From: Nonomuraea aridisoli
GTDB taxonomy: Bacteria > Actinomycetota > Actinomycetes > Streptosporangiales > Streptosporangiaceae
NCBI RefSeq assembly: GCF_003236395.1
Contig: NZ_POUD01000022.1
Location: 1 to 55,728, forward strand
Direction of reading: 5' to 3'
DNA: 55,728 nt
The stretch's first letter is position 1. Each line of letters starts with the position of its first letter. Below, in pieces: positions 34,719 to 43,130 of this stretch. A program made the position numbers and the translations under genes. The notes under the pieces were generated by a model, which saw nothing but the letters and a program-made list of their open reading frames with translations, was not told where the DNA came from and searched no databases.

Positions 34719-35735
34719 TCAGGGGATGACGGGCTTGCGGCTGGCCAGCGCCACCCAGACCTGCCCGGGCGCGAAGTTCATCGGCTCACCGCTCTCAGTG
34801 GTGAACGTCGTGCCGCCGTCCTCCGATTCCCGCTCCCACTTCGCCTTGTACGCCTTGCCGTCGCGCAGCACGATCGCCGAGCCCTTGCCGGTGGTGTGCA
34901 CGAGCGGCGTGTAGCTGTCGTTGGAGTCGTGGAACTCCGAGCGCTCGGTCTTGGTGTACTGGATGACGACGGTCGGCGCGCTGAGCTGGCCGCCCTCCGC
35001 GGCCATGTCCTTCTTGCCGTCCTGCGCGATCATCCACTGCTCCTTCGCCTGCGACCAGGTGAAGGTGAAGCGCGCGGCGGGCCACCTGACGGTGTACGAC
35101 TTGCGCTCCACGCCGCCCTCCGCGGGCGGGTCACCGAAGGTGAAGCCGATGTCCTTGGCCTTGCTCGCCTTCGGCGCCGCGGACAGCAGCTTCTTGGTCC
35201 GGGCGAACAGGTTGTAGGGCGCGCTGCGGCCCGGCTCGCGGTAGTACGCGCCGGGGTTCCTGGTGTCGCCCACGTCGAACAACGACGCCTCGGCGATGTA
35301 CGGCAGCAGCTTGCTCTGCGCCCCCGAGTAGGCGAAGGCCGGCTTGCCGAACTGCGGCGCGATGTGCAGGTCGGAGATCCGGGCGCTGCGCACCGGGCCC
35401 ACCTTGGGCGGGATCTTGGAGGAGAAGATCGCCATGAGCCGGGTCAGGCCGGCCTCGACCTGCTCGACGTAGACGATGTCGGCGCTCTTCAGGCCGAGCT
35501 GCGGCTTGCCCGCCGCGGTGTTCTCGATCTTCACCGCGACCACGGGCTTGAGCGACTCGTACGGCATGCCGGTGAACGGATGGGTCTTGACCGGCTCCTG
35601 CTCCTGCGCCTCGGGCGCCAGCGTGGCGGCCTGCGGCGCCTTGCCCGGCGCCGGTTCGCTGGAGGAGCAGGCCGCGACGGGCACCACCACGGCGGCGCCC
35701 GTCAGCCAGATCATGATCATCCGGGGTAGCCGCAC
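34719..35735 (-). CDS. DUF3048 (YerB-like) lipoprotein
   Basis: The protein has 338 residues. The N-terminus is a lipoprotein signal (hydrophobic MIMIWLTGAAVVVPVAAC, lipobox cysteine Cys23), so the protein is anchored outside the membrane. The body contains the two DUF3048 parts: PFTGMPYESLKPVVAVKIEN with DIVYVEQVEAGLTRLMAIF and SARISDLHIA, then SYTVRWPAARFTFTW and PGQVWVAL. Function is unknown; family members occur in Gram-positive envelopes. GTG 35735 has AAGGAG nine bases upstream. Confidence 0.88.
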   Translation of the reverse strand: MRLPRMIMIWLTGAAVVVPVAACSSSEPAPGKAPQAATLAPEAQEQEPVKTHPFTGMPYESLKPVVAVKIENTAAGKPQLGLKSADIVYVEQVEAGLTRLMAIFSSKIPPKVGPVRSARISDLHIAPQFGKPAFAYSGAQSKLLPYIAEASLFDVGDTRNPGAYYREPGRSAPYNLFARTKKLLSAAPKASKAKDIGFTFGDPPAEGGVERKSYTVRWPAARFTFTWSQAKEQWMIAQDGKKDMAAEGGQLSAPTVVIQYTKTERSEFHDSNDSYTPLVHTTGKGSAIVLRDGKAYKAKWERESEDGGTTFTTESGEPMNFAPGQVWVALASRKPVIP

Positions 35736-35770
35736 GTGACAACACTCCTTGCTTCGACCCTTAAACGGGA

Positions 35771-35788
35771 TGAAGCTTACTGGCTTCA
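35771..35788 (-). terminator. Small hairpin after the LemA-like gene
   Basis: TGAAGC and GCTTCA form a perfect 6-bp stem with a six-base loop between two same-strand genes. It is a candidate terminator of the phospholipid operon. Confidence 0.35.
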
Positions 35789-35798
35789 CCAAATCAGG

Positions 35799-36335
35799 TC
35801 ATTCGGTTGCCATAGTCGCCGGCGGATTGTCATCAATCTCGAAGAATCGCGGGTAGGCGGTGTGTCCGGCCAGGCGCAGGGTCCTGGCCAGCCAGCGCCG
35901 CTGCGCCGTACGGGTGACCGCGACCGCGTTGTTGTAGAAGCGGCGCGAGTAGACGACCTTGGCCACGGCGGTGTCGAGCTCCTCCAGCAGCTCGCGGCCC
36001 GCGGCCGACTCCGCCAGCTTCTCGCGGAAGCGCTCCTGGTCGACCACCGCCCGCAGGGCGCGCGACAGGTCGCTCTCGGCGTGTTCGCGCTCCTCGGGCC
36101 CGGCCGTCCTGGCCTCGTGGGCCGCCGCGGCCAGCACGAGCGACGTGGCCGGGTCGAGCAGCCGCGAGCCGGCCAGCTCCAGCACCACGGCGCGGCGCCG
36201 CATCAGCGCGGCGTCCAGTGACTCCTGGGCCAGCTCCAGCCGGATGTGCAGGCGGTCGAGCCGGCCCGCGCGCCAGGAGATGTAGACCGCCGTGAGCACG
36301 ACGACGATCCCCACGATCAGGATGGTCGTGATCAC
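35799..36335 (-). CDS. LemA-like single-pass membrane protein of unknown function
   Basis: The protein has 178 residues: an N-terminal membrane helix (about 3-20) and a long helical cytoplasmic or external domain. The segment KVVYSRRFYNNAVAVTRTAQRRW resembles the LemA helix signature, only part of which is kept (RFYNNAV, near residue 132). The GTG start overlaps the pimA stop as GTGA, so it is the last gene of the pgsA-acyltransferase-pimA operon. A role in envelope lipid biogenesis is suggested only by that position. Confidence 0.75.
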   Translation of the reverse strand: MITTILIVGIVVVLTAVYISWRAGRLDRLHIRLELAQESLDAALMRRRAVVLELAGSRLLDPATSLVLAAAAHEARTAGPEEREHAESDLSRALRAVVDQERFREKLAESAAGRELLEELDTAVAKVVYSRRFYNNAVAVTRTAQRRWLARTLRLAGHTAYPRFFEIDDNPPATMATE

Positions 36336-37462
36336 AGGTCTTCCTCCACCCGGCCGGCGCCGCTCGTGGTGACCGTCTCGTAGACGCGCACGACGTCGCG
36401 GGCCACCGTGGACCAGTCGTACTTCCTGACCGCCACGAGCGCCTCGGCCGCCAGCTTGGCGCGGCGCTCGGGGTCGTCGAGCAGCGCGGCGGCCTCGCGC
36501 GCCAGCGAGGCGGGGTCGCCGTTGGCGAACAGCGCGCCCGCCTCCCCCTCCCCCAGCACCCTGCGGAACGCCGGGATGTCGCTGGCCAGCACCGTCGCGC
36601 CGGATGCCATCGCCTCGGCGAGCACGATGCCGAAGCTCTCGCCGCGCGTGTTGGGCGCGCAGAACACGTCGACCGAGTGGTAGGCGCGGATCTTGTCGGC
36701 CTCGCTCACCATGCCGAGCACGGTCACCCGGTCGTGGAACTCCTTCGGCACCCGTTCGTAGACGTCCTTCGCGTCGCCGGGGCCGGCGATGAGCAGCTTG
36801 AGGTCGCGGCGCTCGGCCGCGAGCGCGCGGAAGGCGTCGAGCAGGATCGGCAGGCCCTTGCGCTCCTCGTCCATGCGGCCGAGGAAGCCGATGGTGGCGC
36901 CGTCGGGGCCCCAGCCGTCGAGCGGCTCGGCCTCGGTGTAGCGGGAGACGGTGACGCCGTTGGGGATCAGCACCGCGTCGCCGCCGAACTGCTCCACCAG
37001 GCTCTTGCGCGCGGCGTCGGAGACGGCGATGCGCCCGCTCAGCTTCTCCAGCGCGCTCTGCAGCACCGGCTCGGCCACCGCGATGGCGCGCGAGCGCTGG
37101 AACGACGCGTGGAACGTCGCCACGATCGGCCCCCTGGCCGCCCAGCAGGCCAGCACGCCGAGACTCGGGATCAGCGGCTCGTGGATGTGCAGCACGTCGA
37201 ACCCGCCCGTACGCACCCAGCGCCGCACCCGCGCGGCCGACAGGAACCCGAACGACATCCGCGCGACCGACCCGTTGTACGGCACCGGCACCGCCCGGCC
37301 CGCCCCCGTCACGTACGGGGGCAGCTCGTCGTCGTCGGCCGCCGGGGCGATCACCGACACCTCGTGTCCCTGGGTCATGAGCGCCTGGGCCAGGTCGTCG
37401 ATGTGCTGTTTGACGCCGCCCGGCATGTCCCAGGAGTAGGGGCAGACGATGCCGACCTTCAT
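36332..37462 (-). CDS. pimA: Phosphatidylinositol alpha-mannosyltransferase PimA (GT4)
   Basis: The protein has 376 residues with a GT-B fold. PimA transfers the first mannose from GDP-mannose to phosphatidylinositol at the inner face of the membrane. The N-terminal acceptor domain begins MKVGIVCPYSWDMPGGVKQH, and the donor domain carries GRMDEERKGLPILLDA and the EX7E-type motif ESFGIVLAEAMASG. Its ATG overlaps the acyltransferase stop as ATGA. The operon order pgsA-acyltransferase-pimA matches mycobacteria, which supports the specific name. Confidence 0.9.
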   Translation of the reverse strand: MKVGIVCPYSWDMPGGVKQHIDDLAQALMTQGHEVSVIAPAADDDELPPYVTGAGRAVPVPYNGSVARMSFGFLSAARVRRWVRTGGFDVLHIHEPLIPSLGVLACWAARGPIVATFHASFQRSRAIAVAEPVLQSALEKLSGRIAVSDAARKSLVEQFGGDAVLIPNGVTVSRYTEAEPLDGWGPDGATIGFLGRMDEERKGLPILLDAFRALAAERRDLKLLIAGPGDAKDVYERVPKEFHDRVTVLGMVSEADKIRAYHSVDVFCAPNTRGESFGIVLAEAMASGATVLASDIPAFRRVLGEGEAGALFANGDPASLAREAAALLDDPERRAKLAAEALVAVRKYDWSTVARDVVRVYETVTTSGAGRVEEDL

Positions 37463-38367
37463 CGCGGCAGGTCCTCCAGCCAGAGCCGCTGGAGCATGTG
37501 CCAGTCTTCGGGGTGCTCGGAGATGCCCTTCTCGAACACCTCGGTCATGCGCTGGGCGAGGAAGGCGACCTTCTCCTGCCGGGTGCCCTCCTCGGGGACG
37601 GGCACCTCCTCGTGGATGTGGATGCCCCACTCGTCGCCGACGAAGTAGACGACGGCGGGCAGCAGCGCCGCGCCCGTCTGCACGGCCAGCAGCGGCGGTC
37701 CGGCGGGCACCTTGGTGGTCGCGCCGAAGAAGCGCACCTCGATGCCGCTCTTGGTCAGGTCGCGCTCGGCGGGCAGGCAGACGGCACGGCCCTTGCGCAG
37801 CCGCGAGGCGAGGGTGCCGAAGTTGTGGCCGTCGCCGCCGGTCAGCGGCAGCACCTCCATGCCGAGACCTTCGCGGAAGGCGACGTAGCGCCGGAACAAC
37901 GACTCGGGTCTCAGCCGCTCGGCCACGGTGGTGAACGGATGGCCCACGCCCACCAGCCACGCGCCGGCGGCGTCCCAGTTGCCCATGTGGGGCAGGGCCA
38001 GCACGACGCCCCGGCCCGCCGCCAGGTTGTCGTGGATGTGCTCGGCCCCGATGACGTGGGTGCGGCGCACGATCTCCTCGGAGCTCATGGACGGCAGCCG
38101 GAACACCTCGTGGAAGTAGCGGAAGTACGAGCGCATGCCGGCCCTGGTGAGCTCGCTCAGCTCACGGTTGCCCGGCTCCAGCCCGGTCACCCTGGCCAGG
38201 TTGGACTCCAGCCTGCGCACCGACTTGCCGCGCCGGCTCCAGACCCGGTCGGCGAGGAACCGGAAGACCGCGGCCGTCGGGCGCTCAGGCAGCAGCGGCA
38301 CGAGCTTCCATCCGGCCGCGAAGCCGGCGGCCACCACCCGGTCCCCGAAAGACACCTTCTCGCTCAT
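37459..38367 (-). CDS. Phosphatidylinositol mannoside acyltransferase (PatA-like, LPLAT family)
   Basis: The protein has 302 residues and belongs to the lauroyl/HtrB-like lysophospholipid acyltransferase family. The catalytic HxxxxD motif is HMGNWD. The C-terminal part contains AVVYFVGDEWGIHIHEEV and PEDWHMLQRLWLED. In mycobacteria the equivalent gene acylates the mannose of PIM. ATG 38367 overlaps the pgsA stop (ATGA), and its own stop overlaps pimA, so the three genes are tightly coupled. Confidence 0.9.
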   Translation of the reverse strand: MSEKVSFGDRVVAAGFAAGWKLVPLLPERPTAAVFRFLADRVWSRRGKSVRRLESNLARVTGLEPGNRELSELTRAGMRSYFRYFHEVFRLPSMSSEEIVRRTHVIGAEHIHDNLAAGRGVVLALPHMGNWDAAGAWLVGVGHPFTTVAERLRPESLFRRYVAFREGLGMEVLPLTGGDGHNFGTLASRLRKGRAVCLPAERDLTKSGIEVRFFGATTKVPAGPPLLAVQTGAALLPAVVYFVGDEWGIHIHEEVPVPEEGTRQEKVAFLAQRMTEVFEKGISEHPEDWHMLQRLWLEDLPR

Positions 38368-38987
38368 GTCTGCCTCGTCTGCTGGTAGACCGCCATGACG
38401 CGCTGCCCCACGGTGATGACGCTGGCCGCCGCGAGCAGCCACATGCCCGCGGCCAGGACGTACGGGACGCCGAGCCCCGACAGGAAGGTCGCGACCAGCG
38501 CCACGACGAGCCGCTCCGGCCGCTCGGCCAGCCCGACGTCCGCCGTCAGCCCGAGCCCTTCGGCCCTGGCCTTGGCGTAGGAGACCAGAGCGCCCGCGAT
38601 CAGGCACAGCAATGTCACCGCCGCCATCAGCGTGTCGTCTCTGGACATGAAATACAAGATCAGGCCCGCGAAGATGGCGGAGTCGGCCACCCGGTCGAGC
38701 GTCGAGTCGAGAAACGCCCCCCAGGTGGTGCCCCCCTTCCCGCCGAGCCGGGCCACCACACCGTCGAGCAGGTCGAACAGCACGAAGACGGTGATGACGA
38801 GGGCCCCCACGGTCAGGTGGCCAAGGGGGAAGAAGAGCAGAGCCGACACGACCGTGCCGAGGGTGCCGGCCGCCGTGACGGCGTCCGGGCCGATCCCGCG
38901 GCCGACGAGTGCCCTGCCCAGCGGGGTGAGTATCCGGGTCACGGCCGGGCGCAGGAGTTTGAGCATCGCCGTCCGATCGTAGGCCAT
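38364..38987 (-). CDS. pgsA: CDP-alcohol phosphatidyltransferase, probably phosphatidylinositol-phosphate synthase
   Basis: The protein has 207 residues and about six membrane helices. The CDP-alcohol phosphotransferase signature is complete, with Asp72, Asp75, Gly76, Ala79, Arg80, Gly90, Asp94 and Asp98. In this operon context it most likely joins CDP-diacylglycerol to inositol 1-phosphate. Start ATG 38987 has AGG five bases upstream; ATG 38966 is a shorter alternative. It is divergent from the EF-G-like gene. Confidence 0.9.
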   Translation of the reverse strand: MAYDRTAMLKLLRPAVTRILTPLGRALVGRGIGPDAVTAAGTLGTVVSALLFFPLGHLTVGALVITVFVLFDLLDGVVARLGGKGGTTWGAFLDSTLDRVADSAIFAGLILYFMSRDDTLMAAVTLLCLIAGALVSYAKARAEGLGLTADVGLAERPERLVVALVATFLSGLGVPYVLAAGMWLLAAASVITVGQRVMAVYQQTRQT

Positions 38988-39130
38988 CGGAACCTGACAA
39001 CTTTCTTTGCTCCGGCCCCCTTGTGATATCCGCCACACGGGTATTTGGTGAACACACCGCGTCCATGCGGTTTCTACTCGCTCCGCGCGGGCGCGGCGTT
39101 GGACCCAACCGACGTACGCGGGAGGCTGAT

Positions 39131-41269
39131 GTGGCGGAGAAGAACGCGGGCGGCACCGTGGGAGCCGCGGGCAGGGCACTCGCGGCCGACCGGGCTGATG
39201 CGATTCGCAATGTCGTGCTGGTCGGCCACTCAGGAGCGGGAAAGACGACTCTCGTCGAGCACCTGCTGGCCGCGACGGGAACCGTCCAGCGACCCGGACG
39301 GGTCGAGGACGGCAACACGGTCAGCGACTTCGACGAGGTCGAGGTCAGGCAGCAGCGGTCGGTCAACCTCGCGGTGGCCCCGCTGACGTACGGCGGCGTC
39401 AAGATAAACCTCCTCGACACCCCCGGCTACGCCGATTTCGTCGGAGACCTGCGCGCCGGGCTGCGCGCCGCCGACGCCGCGCTGTTCGTGGTGTCGGCCT
39501 GCGAGGGCGTCGACGGGCTCACCCAGATGCTCTGGGAGGAGTGCGCCCAGGTCGGCATGCCGCGCGCGGTCGTCATCACCAAGCTCGACCACCAGCGGGC
39601 CAACTTCGAGGAGGTGCTCGTCACCTGCCAGGACGTCTTCGGCGACGGCGTGGCCCCGCTGTATCTCCCGGTGATCACCAACGGTCACGTCAACGGGCTG
39701 ATCGGGCTGCTGTCGCAGAAGTTCTACAACTACGCCTCGGGCGACCGGGCGGAGAAGGACCCCGGCGCCGAGTACGCCGCGCAGATCGAGACGTACCGGG
39801 GCGACCTCATCGAGGGCATCATCCAGGAGAGCGAGGACGAGTCGCTCATGGAGCGCTACCTCGCCGGCGAGCCGATCGACGGCATCATGCTCATCGAGGA
39901 CCTGGAGAAGGCCGTCGCTCGCGGCAGCTTCTACCCCGTGCTCTGCACCGGGTCCGGCGTGGGCGCGACGGAGGTGCTGGAGCTCATCACGCAGGGCTTC
40001 CCATCTCCGCTCGAACACTGCCAGCACGAGGTCAGCGACCTGTCCGGCAAGCCGGTCCAGGACATCGCGTGCGACCCGGAGGGCCCGCTCCTGGCCGAGG
40101 TCGTCAAGACCACCAGCGACCCGTACGTGGGCCGCATCAGCCTCGTACGTGTCTTCTCCGGCACGCTGCGGCCCGACATGACCGTGCACGTCTCCGGCCA
40201 CGGCCTGGCCGAGCGCGGCCACGAGGACCACGACGTGGACGAGCGCATCGGCACGCTGTCGTGCCCGCTGGGCAAGCAGCAGCGCACCACGCCCAAGGCC
40301 ATCGCGGGCGACATCGTGGCCGTGGCCAAGCTGTCGCGCGCCGAGACCGGCGACACGCTGTCCGACGTGGAGCGGCCGCTGTGCATGACGGCCTGGAGCA
40401 TGCCCGAGCCGCTGCTGCCGGTGGCCATCAGGGCCAGGTCGAAGGCCGACGAGGACAAGCTGTCACAGGCCCTGGCCCGGCTGGTGGCCGAGGACCCGAC
40501 CCTGCGGCTGGAGAACAACGCCGAGACCCGGCAGCTGGTCCTGTGGTGCATGGGCGAGGCGCACACCGACGTGGTGCTCGACCGCCTGGCCAAGCGCCAC
40601 GGCGTCGAGGTCGAGCGGATCGAGCTGCGGGTGCCGCTGCGCGAGACGTTCGGCGGCAAGTGCCAGGCGATGGGCCGCAACGTCAAGCAGACCGGCGGCC
40701 ACGGCCAGTACGCGATCTGCCACATCGAGGTCGAGCCGCTGCCGTCCGGCTCGGGCTTCGAGTTCGTCGACAAGATCGTCGGCGGCGTGGTGCCGCGGCA
40801 GTTCATCCCGTCGGTGGAGAAGGGTGTGCGGGCCCAGATGGAGCGCGGCGTCGTCGCCGGCTACCCGATGGTCGACCTGCGCGTCACCCTGTACGACGGC
40901 AAGGCCCACCCCGTCGACTCCTCCGACATGGCCTTCCAGATAGCCGGGCAGCTGGCGCTCAAGGAGGCCGCGTCGAAGGTGCCGACGCTGCTGCTGGAGC
41001 CGGTGGACGAGTTGTCGGTGCTGGTGGCCGACGACTACGTGGGCTCGGTGATGTCCGACCTGTCGTCACGGCGCGGGCGCGTGCTCGGCACCGAGCCGGT
41101 CGGCACCGGCCGGACCCTCGTCAAGGCGGAGGTGCCCGAGCTGGAGATCACCCGTTACGCCATCGACCTGCGCTCGATGTCGCACGGCACCGGCACCTTC
41201 CACCGGAGCTTCCTGCGCTACGAGCCGCTGCCGCCGAACCTGGCGAGCAAGGTGACCGCCGCCGACTGA
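39131..41269 (+). CDS. EF-G-like translational GTPase (FusA2 type)
   Basis: The protein has 712 residues and the five-domain EF-G layout. The G domain has GHSGAGKT (32-39), DTPGY for G3 and TKLD for G4, where classical EF-G has NKxD. Domain IV begins near VPLRETFGGKCQAMGRNVKQTGG, and the C-terminal domain contains SDLSSRRGRVLGTEPVG. The switch region is shortened relative to EF-G. FusA2-type proteins do not simply replace EF-G; roles in ribosome recycling or stress are discussed. GTG 39131 has GGAGG five bases before it. Confidence 0.92.
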   Translation: MAEKNAGGTVGAAGRALAADRADAIRNVVLVGHSGAGKTTLVEHLLAATGTVQRPGRVEDGNTVSDFDEVEVRQQRSVNLAVAPLTYGGVKINLLDTPGYADFVGDLRAGLRAADAALFVVSACEGVDGLTQMLWEECAQVGMPRAVVITKLDHQRANFEEVLVTCQDVFGDGVAPLYLPVITNGHVNGLIGLLSQKFYNYASGDRAEKDPGAEYAAQIETYRGDLIEGIIQESEDESLMERYLAGEPIDGIMLIEDLEKAVARGSFYPVLCTGSGVGATEVLELITQGFPSPLEHCQHEVSDLSGKPVQDIACDPEGPLLAEVVKTTSDPYVGRISLVRVFSGTLRPDMTVHVSGHGLAERGHEDHDVDERIGTLSCPLGKQQRTTPKAIAGDIVAVAKLSRAETGDTLSDVERPLCMTAWSMPEPLLPVAIRARSKADEDKLSQALARLVAEDPTLRLENNAETRQLVLWCMGEAHTDVVLDRLAKRHGVEVERIELRVPLRETFGGKCQAMGRNVKQTGGHGQYAICHIEVEPLPSGSGFEFVDKIVGGVVPRQFIPSVEKGVRAQMERGVVAGYPMVDLRVTLYDGKAHPVDSSDMAFQIAGQLALKEAASKVPTLLLEPVDELSVLVADDYVGSVMSDLSSRRGRVLGTEPVGTGRTLVKAEVPELEITRYAIDLRSMSHGTGTFHRSFLRYEPLPPNLASKVTAAD

Positions 41270-41274
41270 CGGCC

Positions 41275-41303
41275 GTGCCGGGAGGGAATGTCCCTCCCGG
41301 CAC
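41275..41303 (+). terminator. Terminator after the EF-G-like gene
   Basis: GTGCCGGGAGGGA and its exact complement form a 13-bp stem with a three-base loop, followed by AATTTTA. It lies five bases past the stop. Confidence 0.92.
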
Positions 41304-41393
41304 AATTTTAGTCATTTATCACAGAAGTATCACGAGTCTATTTCGATTTTCCGTCCCGACCATGGCGGCCCGGGTGTCACACTGGGTGGCACT

Positions 41394-42947
41394 ATGCGTA
41401 CTGGACGGCCCCTCCTAGCCGCCGCCGTGCTCGCGGTCGTGACCACCACGGCCGCCTACGCCTTCGGCCCCGACGCCGAGCTGAGCCCCGCGGCGAGCCA
41501 GAAGAAGACGACCACCTCCACGCCCTATCCGGCCTGCAAGGCCGACGCGCGCTATCCGAAACGGGAGCTGCGCGGGGTGTGGATCGCCACGACCCAGAAC
41601 ATCGACTGGCCCTCCAGGGCCGGCCTGCGGCCCGAGCGGCAGCGGGCCGAATACGTCAAGATCCTGGACAGCGCCGCCAAGCGCAACCTCAACGCGGTCT
41701 TCGTCCAGGTGCGCCCGGCCTCCGACGCGCTGTACAAGTCGTCGCTCGAGCCGTGGTCGCAGTACCTGACCGGCACCGAGGGCAAGGATCCGGGCTGGGA
41801 CCCGCTGCCGTTCCTCATCTCCGAGGCCCACAAGCGGGGCATGGAGTTCCATGCCTGGTTCAACCCGTATCGCGCGTCCTACAAGGACAGCGTCTCCAAG
41901 CTGCCCCGCAACCACCCCGCCCGCCGGCATCCGGACTGGGCGGTCGAGTACGGCGGCCGCCTCTACTACAACCCCGGCCTGCCGGCCGTGCGCGAGCACG
42001 TGGTCAAGGTCATCAACGACGTCGTCAGCCGCTACGACATCGACGGCGTGCACTTCGACGACTACTTCTACCCCTATCCGGTGGCGGGCGCGACGTTCGA
42101 CGACAGGGCGGCCTTCCGCAAGTACGGCGAGGGCAAGAAGCTCGCCCAGTGGCGGCGCGACAACGTCGACACGCTCGTCGCCGAGGTCGACAGGACCGTC
42201 CATCGTGCCAAGCCCCACGTGCGCTTCGGCATCAGCCCGTTCGGCATCTGGCGCAACAAGTCCAACGACCCGACCGGCTCGGCCACCTCGGGCATGTCCG
42301 CGTACGACTCGATCTACGCCGACGCGCGGGCCTGGGTCAAGGACGGCACGGTCGACTACCTGCTGCCGCAGCTCTACTGGCCGCGCGGGCACCGCCAGGC
42401 CGACTACAACACGCTGGTCCGCTGGTGGTCCGACGAGGTCAAGGGCAGCGACGTGCAGCTCTACATCGGCCAGGCCCTCTACCGCGTCGGCACGCGCGAC
42501 GACCGCGCCTGGACGCGTCCGGGCGAGCTGGCCGCCCAGGTCGGCGTCAACCGCGCCTCCAAGCAGGTCGACGGCGAGGTGTTCTTCAGCGCCAAGCAGC
42601 TTCTGACCAACCCGCTGCGGGCGATGGACCGCGTCGCCACCTCCTACTACAGCCGTCCCGCGCTGCCGCCACCGGCGCCCGACGCCGGCGGCCAGGCGCC
42701 CGCGGCGCCGCAGGGGGCCAGGGCGCAGGGGACGGCGCTGTCGTGGACTCCCGCGCAGGGGGCCCGCGCCTACGCGGTCTACCGGTTGCCGAAGTCGGGG
42801 CGCGACTGCCACACCGCCGACGCCCGCGACCTGGTGGCCGTGGTGGGTGCCCCGTCCTACACCGCGAAGGCGCCCGGCACCTACCTGATCACCTCGATCG
42901 ACCGCGCCTCCCGCGAGAGCGACGCCGTCCGGGTGAAGACGGGCTGA
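41394..42947 (+). CDS. Secreted DUF187 (GHL10) glycosyl hydrolase, DigH-like
   Basis: The protein has 517 residues. A signal peptide (about 1-23, PLLAAAVLAVVTTTAAYA) precedes a TIM-barrel domain typical of PF02638: LRGVWIATTQNIDWPSR, AVFVQVRPASDALYKS, FHAWFNPYRA, IDGVHFDDYFYPYP, GISPFGIWRNK and DYLLPQLYWPR. E. coli DigH (YddW), a member of this family, cleaves denuded peptidoglycan glycan strands, so a cell-wall role is likely. The C-terminal roughly 80 residues form a fibronectin-like domain (ALSWTPAQGARAYAVYRLP). There is no strong ribosome binding site; the 5' region is AT-rich. Confidence 0.9.
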   Translation: MRTGRPLLAAAVLAVVTTTAAYAFGPDAELSPAASQKKTTTSTPYPACKADARYPKRELRGVWIATTQNIDWPSRAGLRPERQRAEYVKILDSAAKRNLNAVFVQVRPASDALYKSSLEPWSQYLTGTEGKDPGWDPLPFLISEAHKRGMEFHAWFNPYRASYKDSVSKLPRNHPARRHPDWAVEYGGRLYYNPGLPAVREHVVKVINDVVSRYDIDGVHFDDYFYPYPVAGATFDDRAAFRKYGEGKKLAQWRRDNVDTLVAEVDRTVHRAKPHVRFGISPFGIWRNKSNDPTGSATSGMSAYDSIYADARAWVKDGTVDYLLPQLYWPRGHRQADYNTLVRWWSDEVKGSDVQLYIGQALYRVGTRDDRAWTRPGELAAQVGVNRASKQVDGEVFFSAKQLLTNPLRAMDRVATSYYSRPALPPPAPDAGGQAPAAPQGARAQGTALSWTPAQGARAYAVYRLPKSGRDCHTADARDLVAVVGAPSYTAKAPGTYLITSIDRASRESDAVRVKTG

Positions 42948-42965
42948 CAAGCGTCTGAACGTCCG

Positions 42966-42995
42966 TGGCCGGGGCCGCTCTTCGGGCCTCGGCCA
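42966..42995 (+). terminator. Terminator after the DUF187 gene
   Basis: The arms TGGCCGGGGCC and GGCCTCGGCCA (one mismatch) enclose an eight-base loop, 19 bases past the stop. Confidence 0.7.
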
Positions 42996-43130
42996 TCGGC
43001 GTTCGGGGGGTGTGCGCGAGGGGACCGGCGGGGTGCCGGTGCATGAGAAGGTAGTCGCGTCCGGTGGCGCCGGAACATGACCTTGCTCTACCGTGCCACG
43101 GAACCGAAGCGACCACGGGAGGTCATCGGC